Both the position numbers and the translations under genes were made by a program. The notes beneath the pieces were generated by a model. It worked only from the letters and a program-made list of their open reading frames with translations. It had not been told where the DNA came from and searched no databases. This document shows positions 42,492-50,000 of a stretch of 64,000 bases of DNA, piece by piece (positions within the stretch are counted from its first letter, which is position 1; each line of letters opens with the position of its first letter). Source of the stretch: Paenibacillus sp. FSL M7-0420 (GTDB taxonomy: Bacteria > Bacillota > Bacilli > Paenibacillales > Paenibacillaceae); assembly GCF_038002345.1 (NCBI RefSeq), contig NZ_JBBOCJ010000001.1:434001-498000 (forward strand), written 5' to 3'.

Positions 42492-43574
42492 TTAATTATT
42501 AGATATAAGAACCCCATATTGTTTGAAAAAGTTGATGATTGCAGAGGCGTCCATTCGCGCATCAGGCAGATCTTCCGGATAATAAATGCCTGGAGCCAGT
42601 GGTTCATCTTCGGATGCCTGCAGTAGCTTTTCTGCCTGGACAGCAGCACCCAAGGCGGTAAGATGAGTCTGACCAAGCGGATCAGAAATCGCGATTCTCC
42701 GTTCAACCCAGTGCCCCTCATGATCACGGCCCTTTAGATGAATAAGGATGTGATGTGCGCTGCCAGTGCCCGGATTGTAGAGCAGACTTCGTCTAAGCGA
42801 ACGGAATCGCTCCCCGCTGGTCAGCTTCCATATTCCGCTTTTGACCAGTCCGACAAGCGCGTATGTGGATGCTTTACTATCGAAGGAGATGCGGAAGCTG
42901 GCTGAGTCAACTTGGTCAGCTTTTGGCAAGGTCACATGATCCGGGGTGTCAAGCCGATAACATTTTGCTGTATATCCGTCTGGAAATTGGACTTTGACAG
43001 GGTCGGTCATCGGGAATACAAGACGCAGCCCCTCCGGTTCCGTAATATGGAATGGTATGGTCATACGATCCATGTACGCCGCAGAATCGGGTCCTGCCTT
43101 GTCATTCAACGAGTATAACGCATGAAGATTGATGGAGACGTTCTGAAGAGAGGCCGAATGCAGCATGGCGAACAGTGAAGCAGTTCCCGCCATCCATCCC
43201 GAGGACAGCACGACAGGAGCAGACAGCTCTATGTTCTCCAATTTGCTGACCGATTGTTGGAATATCTCTGTCCAGCGAGTAAGGTCGATGAATGGGATTT
43301 TTCTTCTAACTGCAGACAGAAGCAGCCGATCCTGCAGATCGTTGACGGAGTTAATGATCAGCGATACATTGTCGTCTGTATTAAGCAGCGGATCATCCGC
43401 ATTATTATCAATTACGACTGTCTGGACTCGTTCGGACTCGAAAGGTGCCGCTTTCTCAGGTGACCTTCCTCCCAGCGCAATATCCAGATCGGGGTGCCGA
43501 TCAAGTAATATTTGCGCAATCTGTCTGCCTACGGCGCCGTATCCCCCTACAATAAGTACTTTTTTCCTGTTCAT
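42492..43574 (-). CDS. Saccharopine dehydrogenase-like NAD(P)-binding protein
   Basis: A 360-residue oxidoreductase-like protein with the N-terminal Rossmann motif KVLIVGGYGAVGRQIAQILL and a mixed C-terminal domain. It belongs to the saccharopine dehydrogenase NADP-binding group, with no lysine-pathway genes nearby, so its substrate is unknown. GGAGG lies before the ATG. The divergent-direction context (upstream TTTAAA-rich palindromes and an ArsR gene on the same strand just upstream) suggests the ArsR protein controls it. From 42349 to 42491 nothing is recognised. Confidence 0.75.
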   Translation of the reverse strand: MNRKKVLIVGGYGAVGRQIAQILLDRHPDLDIALGGRSPEKAAPFESERVQTVVIDNNADDPLLNTDDNVSLIINSVNDLQDRLLLSAVRRKIPFIDLTRWTEIFQQSVSKLENIELSAPVVLSSGWMAGTASLFAMLHSASLQNVSINLHALYSLNDKAGPDSAAYMDRMTIPFHITEPEGLRLVFPMTDPVKVQFPDGYTAKCYRLDTPDHVTLPKADQVDSASFRISFDSKASTYALVGLVKSGIWKLTSGERFRSLRRSLLYNPGTGSAHHILIHLKGRDHEGHWVERRIAISDPLGQTHLTALGAAVQAEKLLQASEDEPLAPGIYYPEDLPDARMDASAIINFFKQYGVLISNN

Positions 43575-43590
43575 ATTATCAGCCTCCGGT

Positions 43591-43612
43591 TAAATGTTTA
43601 AATGTTTAATTT
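43591..43612. promoter_or_regulatory. Candidate ArsR-family operator before the dehydrogenase gene
   Basis: AAATGTTTAAATGTTTAA at ~43592-43609 resembles the CGTTTAAACG palindrome upstream of the ArsR gene itself. Confidence 0.4.
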
Positions 43613-43668
43613 ATTCGACATAATGTTTTAAAAAATTGGAATGACATGTGCTAGTCAGGTTAAGGGCA

Positions 43669-43989
43669 CTAGTACTGACATTCCTCTTCGACAAAATGGA
43701 CAAGCTGTTTCATAAGTGCTATCGCTTCGTTAAATTCAAGTCTGTAGAACATCTCCGTGCCCTTCTTCTGAACCGTAAGCAGCCCTGCTTGCCGTAATAT
43801 TTTGAGGTGATGAGAGACGGTAGGCCGTGACATCGGAATATGCTCTGCAATTTGTGTCACATTCATACTCTCTTTGTCGATCAGCAGCGCAACGATTTGC
43901 TGGCGAATCGGGTCTCCCAAGCCTTGAAAATAGGGGCTTAAATTCTCGAAAATATGAATTGCTTTCTGATTACCATTTAATTCGTTCAT
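43669..43989 (-). CDS. ArsR-family transcription repressor
   Basis: A 106-residue winged-helix regulator (PYFQGLGDPIRQQIVALLID, then MNVTQIAEHIPMSRPTVSHH and LRQAGLLTVQKKGTEMFYRL). GGAGAGAG precedes the ATG at 43989; the frame extends upstream without a better start. A C-terminal CQY is present but no classic metal-binding CxC in helix 3, so it may sense redox state or a ligand rather than metal. It lies upstream of the dehydrogenase gene on the same strand. Confidence 0.85.
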   Translation of the reverse strand: MNELNGNQKAIHIFENLSPYFQGLGDPIRQQIVALLIDKESMNVTQIAEHIPMSRPTVSHHLKILRQAGLLTVQKKGTEMFYRLEFNEAIALMKQLVHFVEEECQY

Positions 43990-44014
43990 AGCTCTCTCCG
44001 TTCTAATGCTTAAT

Positions 44015-44024
44015 CGTTTAAACG
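44015..44024. promoter_or_regulatory. Palindrome CGTTTAAACG before the ArsR gene
   Basis: A perfect ten-base palindrome flanked by TTAAT and TATTG lies 26 bases upstream of the ArsR start codon, fitting autoregulation. Confidence 0.45.
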
Positions 44025-44055
44025 TATTGTAATGTATCTGGCAAAAGAACGCAAG

Positions 44056-44090
44056 AAGACGCTCGGGCATTTGCTTCCCACAGCGTCATT
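44056..44090 (-). terminator. Terminator of the leucine-rich repeat gene
   Basis: The minus strand reads GACGCTGTGGGAAGCAAATG and CCCGAGCGTC, then CTTCTTGCGTTCTTTT. It belongs to the GACGCTCGGG family of terminators. Confidence 0.6.
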
Positions 44091-44109
44091 CTCGTGTCAT
44101 GCAGGGAAA

Positions 44110-45990
44110 TTAATACACCTGCACGCCCGCACCAAGCACGGATTTGTTCAGCACAGAATTGCCGGTCAAAAATATCTTTTGCAGATTAGGCAGCTTGCTC
44201 AAGGTTTCTATATCGGAAATCGCATTGTTCTCCAGATGAAGCGCCTCGATGGCCTGCCACTTGCTCATGAACGCAAGAGAAGCCAGGTTGTTGTCCTGCA
44301 GGGTGAAGGAACGCAGAGCAGTCAGGCCCGCGAAGTAAGGCATCACCTGGTCAACCTCATTAACGGAGTCGTTGTTCATGGAGAAGTAAGGCCGGTCCAA
44401 GGTCAGATGCTCAAGCACGCTGTTTGCCGCGCCTGCCTGTTGTCTGAAATCTAGTCTGCATTCCGAGCACACCAGCGTGTTCACCTGCTTCAGGCGGAAC
44501 AAGGCGTCGCTCTCTGAATAGAGCGACGAATCGTAGATACTTAGTGTCTTCAGCCGGGGCAAGCTGTCCAGCGCACGAAGCTGGATGATGTCGTCGCTCC
44601 CCCAGAGGGACAGCTGCGCAAGCTCCGGGAATTTCTTCAGCTCAGCCATATTAAGCTCCCCGCTTCCGCCCCGGAGTGTCAGGTCCGTTACCGCAGGGGC
44701 CTTCAGCCCGGAGAGGAAGGATGTTGGGATCTCCGCCCGCTTGACGCCCGGTAAGGCCAGTGCCTCTGGCTTCTCGTAGTAACCGGACAATGTGATTTCC
44801 CGCAGAGAAGACAGGTAGTTCACGGCCGCTACTGAGCCGAGCTTGCTTAAGGAAGCCAGGCGCAGGGTGGTAATGGAGGCCTTGCCGGCCAGAGGCTTCA
44901 GGCTGGTGAAATTCAGATTCTCGATATCCAGCGTTTGCAGAGCAGGCATGTTCTGCAAGAAGTCGATGGATTTTACATTGGTTAAATATGAAAGCTTAAG
45001 CTCCTGAAGCTGGGTTAAGGCATACAGCGGCTGCAAGTCTGTCGCCTCACTATAATGAATCGCCAGAGAGGACAGCCCGGTCATAGACGATAACCACCCC
45101 AGGTCATTGACGAAGGTAAGGGACAGGGACTTCAGCGGCAGCTTATTGAGCAGATGCAAATCCGTCACGGACTCATCCACATAAGTAATGGACAAAGAGC
45201 TTAGGTTAGGGAATTCGAGCAGTGTGGCCACTTCCTGATTACTGCGCAGTTGAGTGGACAGCTCCGTGATTTTGGACTTGTCACCGAAATAACCGGAGAA
45301 TCTGCTGAAGGATTCGTTGAAGGCGCCGCCATAACTTTTTAATCCGGGTATATGGGCAAGACTGGTATGCTCCGTCTGGTCAATTTCGTAGGTTCCATTC
45401 AGGTCCAGGGCCATCAGTCCCTTAAAGGCTTCGAAGTCCCGCTGATCAATTCGCTGGTCATTCAGCCGCTTGTCCTGGGTAATATAAGTGATCTTCTCGG
45501 CCCGCTCATTGCTGAAGGGATCGGTGAGACTGTAAGTGAATTTCCACTGGTTATTCTCCGAACGCTCCACGGTTAAATAGCGCAGACGGGCGATCTCCTC
45601 CTCTGTCGGCAAGGCATTTCCTTTACCCAGGATCTCCCGCAGGAAGGAGAGCAGGACCTCGCTTTCGGGCATCGTCCGTACAGACAGATTAGCCTTGGTT
45701 GCCTGCTGCGGGGAACTGAGGCCGTAATAAAGATAAGTACCGATGGCCCCTCCCAGCACCAGCAACATAATTAGCACCAGCCTGACGGGAAAGGAGACGG
45801 AGACGGGCGGTTTCGGCGCTGCCTTGGGAGGGGGTGTCCCGTGATAATGGTTAATGGTCTGATCCACATAGTAGACATTATTTTGCTTGAGCAGAAGCTC
45901 AGTCTGGCAATAAGGGCACTTGAGGATGGTGCCTTCCTTGTATTCAATTCTTCCGCTGCAATTGGGACAGTTCAACGGGATAAATGCCAC
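44110..45990 (-). CDS. Membrane-anchored leucine-rich repeat protein with N-terminal zinc ribbon
   Basis: A 626-residue protein. A zinc ribbon at the start (LNCPNCSGRIEYKEG and ILKCPYCQTELLL), a Pro-rich link and one membrane segment near residues 70-92 (RLVLIMLLVLGGAIGTYLYY) are followed by a region of its own and then about fifteen leucine-rich repeats from 240 to the end (LPLKSLSLTFVNDLGWLSSM, LDIENLNFTSLKPLAG). The ribbon is cytosolic and the repeats are outside, so it may bind an extracellular ligand or wall component. Function unknown. Confidence 0.75.
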   Translation of the reverse strand: MAFIPLNCPNCSGRIEYKEGTILKCPYCQTELLLKQNNVYYVDQTINHYHGTPPPKAAPKPPVSVSFPVRLVLIMLLVLGGAIGTYLYYGLSSPQQATKANLSVRTMPESEVLLSFLREILGKGNALPTEEEIARLRYLTVERSENNQWKFTYSLTDPFSNERAEKITYITQDKRLNDQRIDQRDFEAFKGLMALDLNGTYEIDQTEHTSLAHIPGLKSYGGAFNESFSRFSGYFGDKSKITELSTQLRSNQEVATLLEFPNLSSLSITYVDESVTDLHLLNKLPLKSLSLTFVNDLGWLSSMTGLSSLAIHYSEATDLQPLYALTQLQELKLSYLTNVKSIDFLQNMPALQTLDIENLNFTSLKPLAGKASITTLRLASLSKLGSVAAVNYLSSLREITLSGYYEKPEALALPGVKRAEIPTSFLSGLKAPAVTDLTLRGGSGELNMAELKKFPELAQLSLWGSDDIIQLRALDSLPRLKTLSIYDSSLYSESDALFRLKQVNTLVCSECRLDFRQQAGAANSVLEHLTLDRPYFSMNNDSVNEVDQVMPYFAGLTALRSFTLQDNNLASLAFMSKWQAIEALHLENNAISDIETLSKLPNLQKIFLTGNSVLNKSVLGAGVQVY

Positions 45991-46183
45991 GGGCTGCCGC
46001 CTCCTTCATGATGTGATGATGAAATTGCGCCGGTATCACTTGAATTAACTTATCGGAATTTACGTGAGTTTCGCTGATTTGTTCCATTATTCTCTGGAGT
46101 GAAGCTCATAACTTGATTCTATATGAACAAATGCTCAGAACACAACAGTTGTCAAAAAGGAGAATCAAGCCGTTAAGATTAGG

Positions 46184-46220
46184 TTGACACCTGGGACGGT
46201 TTATATATCATATGATATAT
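46184..46220 (+). promoter_or_regulatory. Promoter and 18-bp palindrome before the TetR gene
   Basis: TTGACA at 46184-46189 is followed by the perfect palindrome ATATATCATATGATATAT at 46203-46220, which covers the -10 area. A TetR dimer bound there would block its own operon. Confidence 0.55.
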
Positions 46221-46263
46221 ATCATTAGTTATGTATTTAATGCTCTATTTCAGGAGGAAGCCC

Positions 46264-46836
46264 GTGGCACCCAAAAAAAAGTTCAGCAAAGAACAAATCA
46301 TCAATGCGGCGTTCGAGATTGCGAGGACCGAAGGAGTGGATGCCGTGACCATCCGTAAGGTGGCCGAGAAGCTGGGAGGCTCTATCGCCCCCATCTATGT
46401 CAATTTCAAAGAGGCTGGCGAGCTGGTGGAGGAGGTATACCAGAGAACGCTTACGGTGAGCAGACAGATTCTGCTGGAGCAGAACTCCGGGCATCCGTTC
46501 CATGATATCGGGGCGGCCAGCATCCGTTTTGCCAGAGAGTATCCGGTGCTGTTCCGGGATCTGGTGATGAAGAAGAACGGTCAGGCGAAGTACAATGAGG
46601 CAGAGACGCAGGGATTCATTCAGATGATGCGAACGGACCCGGATCTGAATGGATTAACCGATGATGAACTGGGGATGATTTTGCTCAAGATGAAGATGTT
46701 CCAGGTCGGGATGAGTGTAATGGTTGCGAACGAATTGCTGCCGGACCATTATACGGAGGAGCAGATGATTCAGCTATTGAACAGCGCGGCAGAGGATGTC
46801 ATCAGCACGGCGAAGCGCAGAACGGAGCAATCCTGA
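46264..46836 (+). CDS. TetR/AcrR-family repressor
   Basis: A 190-residue regulator. The N-terminal helix-turn-helix reads INAAFEIARTEGVDAVTIRK, then VAEKLGGSIAPIYVNFK, and the rest is the helical ligand-binding domain. The GTG at 46264 has AGGAGG upstream and gives the normal N-terminus. The next gene starts 20 bases after its stop, so it likely regulates itself and the CPBP protease. The ligand cannot be inferred. Confidence 0.88.
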   Translation: MAPKKKFSKEQIINAAFEIARTEGVDAVTIRKVAEKLGGSIAPIYVNFKEAGELVEEVYQRTLTVSRQILLEQNSGHPFHDIGAASIRFAREYPVLFRDLVMKKNGQAKYNEAETQGFIQMMRTDPDLNGLTDDELGMILLKMKMFQVGMSVMVANELLPDHYTEEQMIQLLNSAAEDVISTAKRRTEQS

Positions 46837-46855
46837 ACCCGGAGGGGATGATCAT

Positions 46856-47674
46856 ATGACAGCAGGCAGAACAAGGCTTAGTCTTCTATTGTTCATCGTT
46901 ATTGTGCTGGCGTGCGGCTGGATTGGGGTATGGGTGGATACGAAGCTGCCGGATCAGCCGGAAGGGAATTCACCGGGAATGGGCTTATGGCTGATTTTGC
47001 CGGTGATCGCCATGCTAGTACTACGGCTGGTGAACCGCGATTGGAAGGATATGGGCGTAAGGTTCAATTTGAGAGAAAATAAGAAGTGGTACGTTGCAGC
47101 CATTGCAGTCTATCCGTTAATTATGTTTATTGTGGTGGGGCTTGCTCTGCTGTTCAATAGCGCCAGCGCTTCAGAGGCCGAACTACATACGATTCTATCC
47201 CTCGTTGGGGTATCGCTCGCCGGCAGCTTCATTAAGAACATCTTCGAGGAATTCGCTTGGCGCGGCTATCTGACTCCGAAGCTGATTGAGCTGAAGCTGA
47301 ATGACTGGATAATCTATCTCGTGTCCGGTCTGGTCTGGGCGCTGTGGCATACGGCTTATTATCTGGTTTTTCTGCCGGATACTTATTTCGGGACAACCAC
47401 GAGGTGGGGCTATGTCCTCATCGGCTGTGTGCTTATGGTTGCCTGGTCCATCATGTACGTTGAGCTCTATCGTCTTACGCAATCGGTGTGGCCGTGTGTA
47501 CTCATGCATGCTGTGGAGGATGGGGTGCCTACCTTGCTGGTATCGGTTGCCGGGATCATTACATTCACGCCGGTAGGCGAGCTGTGGTTCAGCCCGACCA
47601 CCGGCGTGCTGACGACGGTTCTGTTCATCGGATTCGGATTATGGCTCAGAGCTAGACGATTGAAGCGTGTATGA
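46856..47674 (+). CDS. CPBP-family intramembrane protease
   Basis: A 272-residue membrane protein of the CaaX protease/bacteriocin-processing group, with about eight hydrophobic segments. The catalytic motifs EEFAWRGYLTP (EExxxR) and WALWHTAYYLVF (His) are present, plus a third conserved His in LMHAVEDG. GGAGGGGATG precedes the ATG at 46856. Co-transcription with a TetR gene suggests inducible expression. Such proteases have been linked to bacteriocin immunity or membrane stress; the target here is unknown. Confidence 0.85.
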   Translation: MTAGRTRLSLLLFIVIVLACGWIGVWVDTKLPDQPEGNSPGMGLWLILPVIAMLVLRLVNRDWKDMGVRFNLRENKKWYVAAIAVYPLIMFIVVGLALLFNSASASEAELHTILSLVGVSLAGSFIKNIFEEFAWRGYLTPKLIELKLNDWIIYLVSGLVWALWHTAYYLVFLPDTYFGTTTRWGYVLIGCVLMVAWSIMYVELYRLTQSVWPCVLMHAVEDGVPTLLVSVAGIITFTPVGELWFSPTTGVLTTVLFIGFGLWLRARRLKRV

Positions 47675-47703
47675 GGATAGGATCTGGGCGAGAGATGGGC
47701 AGA

Positions 47704-48291
47704 TTATTTTGTCTCATGCCCGATCATATCGCGCAGAACATCATAGGCAATAGGTAAAGTAGTAAAGCCGTCACTATCCAGAAAGTGTCCGCCGTGCTCC
47801 ACCTCGTAGAAATCGGCATGAATGACTTGTGCCAATTCCTTGCTGAGCGCGACTGGAACAATGGCATCATCCCTGGAGGCAATCACTGCACGTTTGGGGG
47901 CCAGTGCTGCGGCCTCGCTGTAGTCGGTCTGATCCTGCGTGAACTCATCAAGCATTGGCAGGCCGGGCAGCGGCTTCGTGAAGCCGGATACCAGAACCAG
48001 CCCGCCGAGTGGTTCCTGCAGCTTCGCCTTAAGAAGATATTTGAGAAGCGAGACGCAGCCCAAGCTGTGAGCAACGAAATAGGTGTCCCGTTTCAGCACC
48101 TTGGCCTTACTGGACAGATGCTCCAGCCATTCCTGCAGGTTAGGCGATAAGGGTGCCGGCATTTCCAGAATATCCGCCGTGATCCCGTCTGCCGCGAGCT
48201 GCTCCTGTAACCAGCCAAACCAATGATTCGCCGGGGTGGCCCCGTAACCATGAACAATATACACATGCTTGCTGCTTGTTGGATCAGCCAT
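47704..48291 (-). CDS. RBBP9/YdeN-like alpha/beta hydrolase
   Basis: A 195-residue serine hydrolase of the RBBP9 family. The oxyanion part HVYIVHGYGATPANHWFG is near residue 10; the nucleophile is Ser in FVAHSLGCVSLLK near 76, with Asp in ASRDDAIVPV near 137 and His in EHGGHF near 165. The start at 48291 has GGAAGGAG. Substrate unknown. Confidence 0.82.
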   Translation of the reverse strand: MADPTSSKHVYIVHGYGATPANHWFGWLQEQLAADGITADILEMPAPLSPNLQEWLEHLSSKAKVLKRDTYFVAHSLGCVSLLKYLLKAKLQEPLGGLVLVSGFTKPLPGLPMLDEFTQDQTDYSEAAALAPKRAVIASRDDAIVPVALSKELAQVIHADFYEVEHGGHFLDSDGFTTLPIAYDVLRDMIGHETK

Positions 48292-48376
48292 ATCGTAAGC
48301 TCCTTCCATTAAGTAAAAATAAATATTCCCAGATGCGTATATTATAGATTCTTCCATCTGGCAGGCACAACCCCTA

Positions 48377-48412
48377 AAAGACCGCCTTCCCACTTACGGG
48401 AGGACGGTCTAT
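48377..48412 (-). terminator. Terminator after the MFS gene
   Basis: An ATAGACCGTCCTCCC/GGGAAGGCGGTCTTTT stem on the minus strand; of the AGACCG terminator family. Confidence 0.7.
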
Positions 48413-48437
48413 TTAGCTTCATGTACTTACTAGCAGG

Positions 48438-49643
48438 TTACTCGTCTGTACCTTTCCCCGCGAATCTGACAAATACGAATAATCCAATCAGGACCACAAC
48501 GATCCCCGACCAGAAGAACCAGAACGGAACGCCGAACCGGTCGGCCACTGGACCCGCAAGTGCAAGCCCGACCGGAGAAGACAAGAGTCCGATACTTGTC
48601 ACGAAGGAGAGTACGCGCCCTAACAGCTCAGGCTCATAAGACTTCTGGATCATCGCCATATATGGGCCGTTGAACAAGGGCGCTGCTGCGCCCATCAGGA
48701 AGGATAGGATGGTAAAAGCAAGGAACGCCTCGCGCCCGACTACCCCGCTCAGGACACAGGTGAGCCCGATCACAACCAGACTCAGACTCATGTAGGTGGT
48801 GTCCTTCCATCTGGACGCAAGCGCCGACAGCAGCGCACCGCCAAGGATCATTCCGATCCCGAATACGGCCTCAATCAGGCTGGCGCTGTAACCGCCGCGT
48901 CCGAAATGGGACAGCGTCATCAAGGGGAACAGCATCGCCAGCGGCATGAATACCACGCTGAAGACCGCCATGGCCACCGTTACCGTGACAATGGGCTTGT
49001 GCGACAGGAAGGCCCGCCAGCCGAGCATAAACTCCTTACGGAACGAGGGTGTCTCTACGATCTCCGGCTTCGGCTGATGAATATGAACGAACAGAAGCAT
49101 AAGGTTAGCGATTAAGGCACCTGCCACATCTAAAAGTAACACTGTTCCTAGTGAAGTAGCCGAGTATACCGCTATTCCAAGCGCAGGTCCAAGGACGCTG
49201 GAAGCGGAGAAGATGAGCTGGTTCCAGCCTGCCACCCGGGTGAGCTGATCTTCCGGCGCAATCAGAGGAATCGCAGCCTGGAACGAAGGCGCATGGAAGG
49301 ACGAGGCTGCCGAACGAATGAGCAGGATGGCATACACAATCCATAAGCTGGGCTCCCCCCATAGATAATAAGCACCCAGAATCAGACTGGTTAGTGCAAT
49401 GGCGCTGTCCGAGATGATCATGGTGAGCTTACGGTTCCACCGGTCCAGCCAGACACCAATGAACGGACCTAAGAGCGCTTGCGGCAGGAACCCGGCCAGA
49501 CCGGCAAGCATTAGCACGGCGGCTGACTCCGTCGTCGCGGTCAGATGCCAGATGATGGAGAATTGAACCATCGCAGAAGTTAGTATTGAGAAGATTTGCC
49601 CGCTGAAGATGAAAGCGAACGTCTTTTTCCATTGCGAATTCAT
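48438..49643 (-). CDS. MFS efflux protein (Mef/macrolide-efflux-like)
   Basis: A 401-residue transporter with twelve hydrophobic segments (KTFAFIFSGQIFSILTSAM at the start, IWHLTATTESAAVLMLAGL, and the loop GPFIGVWLDRWNRK between helices 2 and 3). It resembles the proton-driven macrolide efflux group. GGGAGG precedes the ATG. The upstream leader has a six-residue peptide and a terminator (see separate entries), so induction by a ribosome-targeting drug is likely. The actual substrate is not known. Confidence 0.8.
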   Translation of the reverse strand: MNSQWKKTFAFIFSGQIFSILTSAMVQFSIIWHLTATTESAAVLMLAGLAGFLPQALLGPFIGVWLDRWNRKLTMIISDSAIALTSLILGAYYLWGEPSLWIVYAILLIRSAASSFHAPSFQAAIPLIAPEDQLTRVAGWNQLIFSASSVLGPALGIAVYSATSLGTVLLLDVAGALIANLMLLFVHIHQPKPEIVETPSFRKEFMLGWRAFLSHKPIVTVTVAMAVFSVVFMPLAMLFPLMTLSHFGRGGYSASLIEAVFGIGMILGGALLSALASRWKDTTYMSLSLVVIGLTCVLSGVVGREAFLAFTILSFLMGAAAPLFNGPYMAMIQKSYEPELLGRVLSFVTSIGLLSSPVGLALAGPVADRFGVPFWFFWSGIVVVLIGLFVFVRFAGKGTDE

Positions 49644-49668
49644 AAGTTTCCAGCCTCCCTAATAAAGA

Positions 49669-49700
49669 CAGACCCAAATCCGTAAGTGGACTTGGGTCTG
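49669..49700 (-). promoter_or_regulatory. Stable hairpin just before the MFS ribosome site
   Basis: CAGACCCAAGTCC and GGATTTGGGTCTG form an 11-13 base stem with a six-base loop on the minus strand, 26 bases before the start codon. A weak U-run (TCTTTATT) follows, so it could be a second terminator or a translation block. Confidence 0.6.
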
Positions 49701-49795
49701 CAACAATTACATGACGGGACAGTGCGAAACCGGGCATAGTGAAATAAGCCGTAGCGGATCGCAATCGATGTCCTTATCGTAAATAGCAGCAGCTC

Positions 49796-49836
49796 AAAAA
49801 AGCCCACACTTGGTGAGAAATCAGCTTTTGTTGGGC
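49796..49836 (-). terminator. Attenuator terminator in the MFS leader
   Basis: On the minus strand GCCCAACA pairs with TGTGGGC (one bulge) and is followed by TTTTTTG. Its 5' arm starts five bases after the stop codon of the leader peptide, so a stalled ribosome would prevent it forming. Confidence 0.6.
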
Positions 49837-49840
49837 GTGC

Positions 49841-49861
49841 TTACCATATACGTGGAATCAT
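49841..49861 (-). CDS. Leader peptide MIPRIW
   Basis: A six-codon frame, ATG ATT CCA CGT ATA TGG TAA on the minus strand, preceded by AGGAGG ten bases upstream. An upstream -35 TTGACA (49918-49923) and an extended -10 TGGTAAGCT (49894-49902) would start the message just before it. It appears to be a regulatory leader for the drug-efflux gene; translation itself is the signal. Confidence 0.6.
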   Translation of the reverse strand: MIPRIW

Positions 49862-50000
49862 CGACTGCCATCCTCCTCAAATTTTATAGCCGAAGCTTAC
49901 CATTGAAGCTCTCCAGTTGTCAATAATACCGGGAGCATTCCGCATCTTCAGCCCCGTGTGCTATATTGGGAATAATGAAGCGGATACAGGGGGCTGGAGG

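Noticed and set aside
49429..49764. A 111-residue frame across the MFS start and its leader.
   Set aside because: It overlaps the N-terminus of the MFS gene in another frame, has no ribosome site, and its codon pattern is a shadow. The six-codon leader further upstream is better supported.
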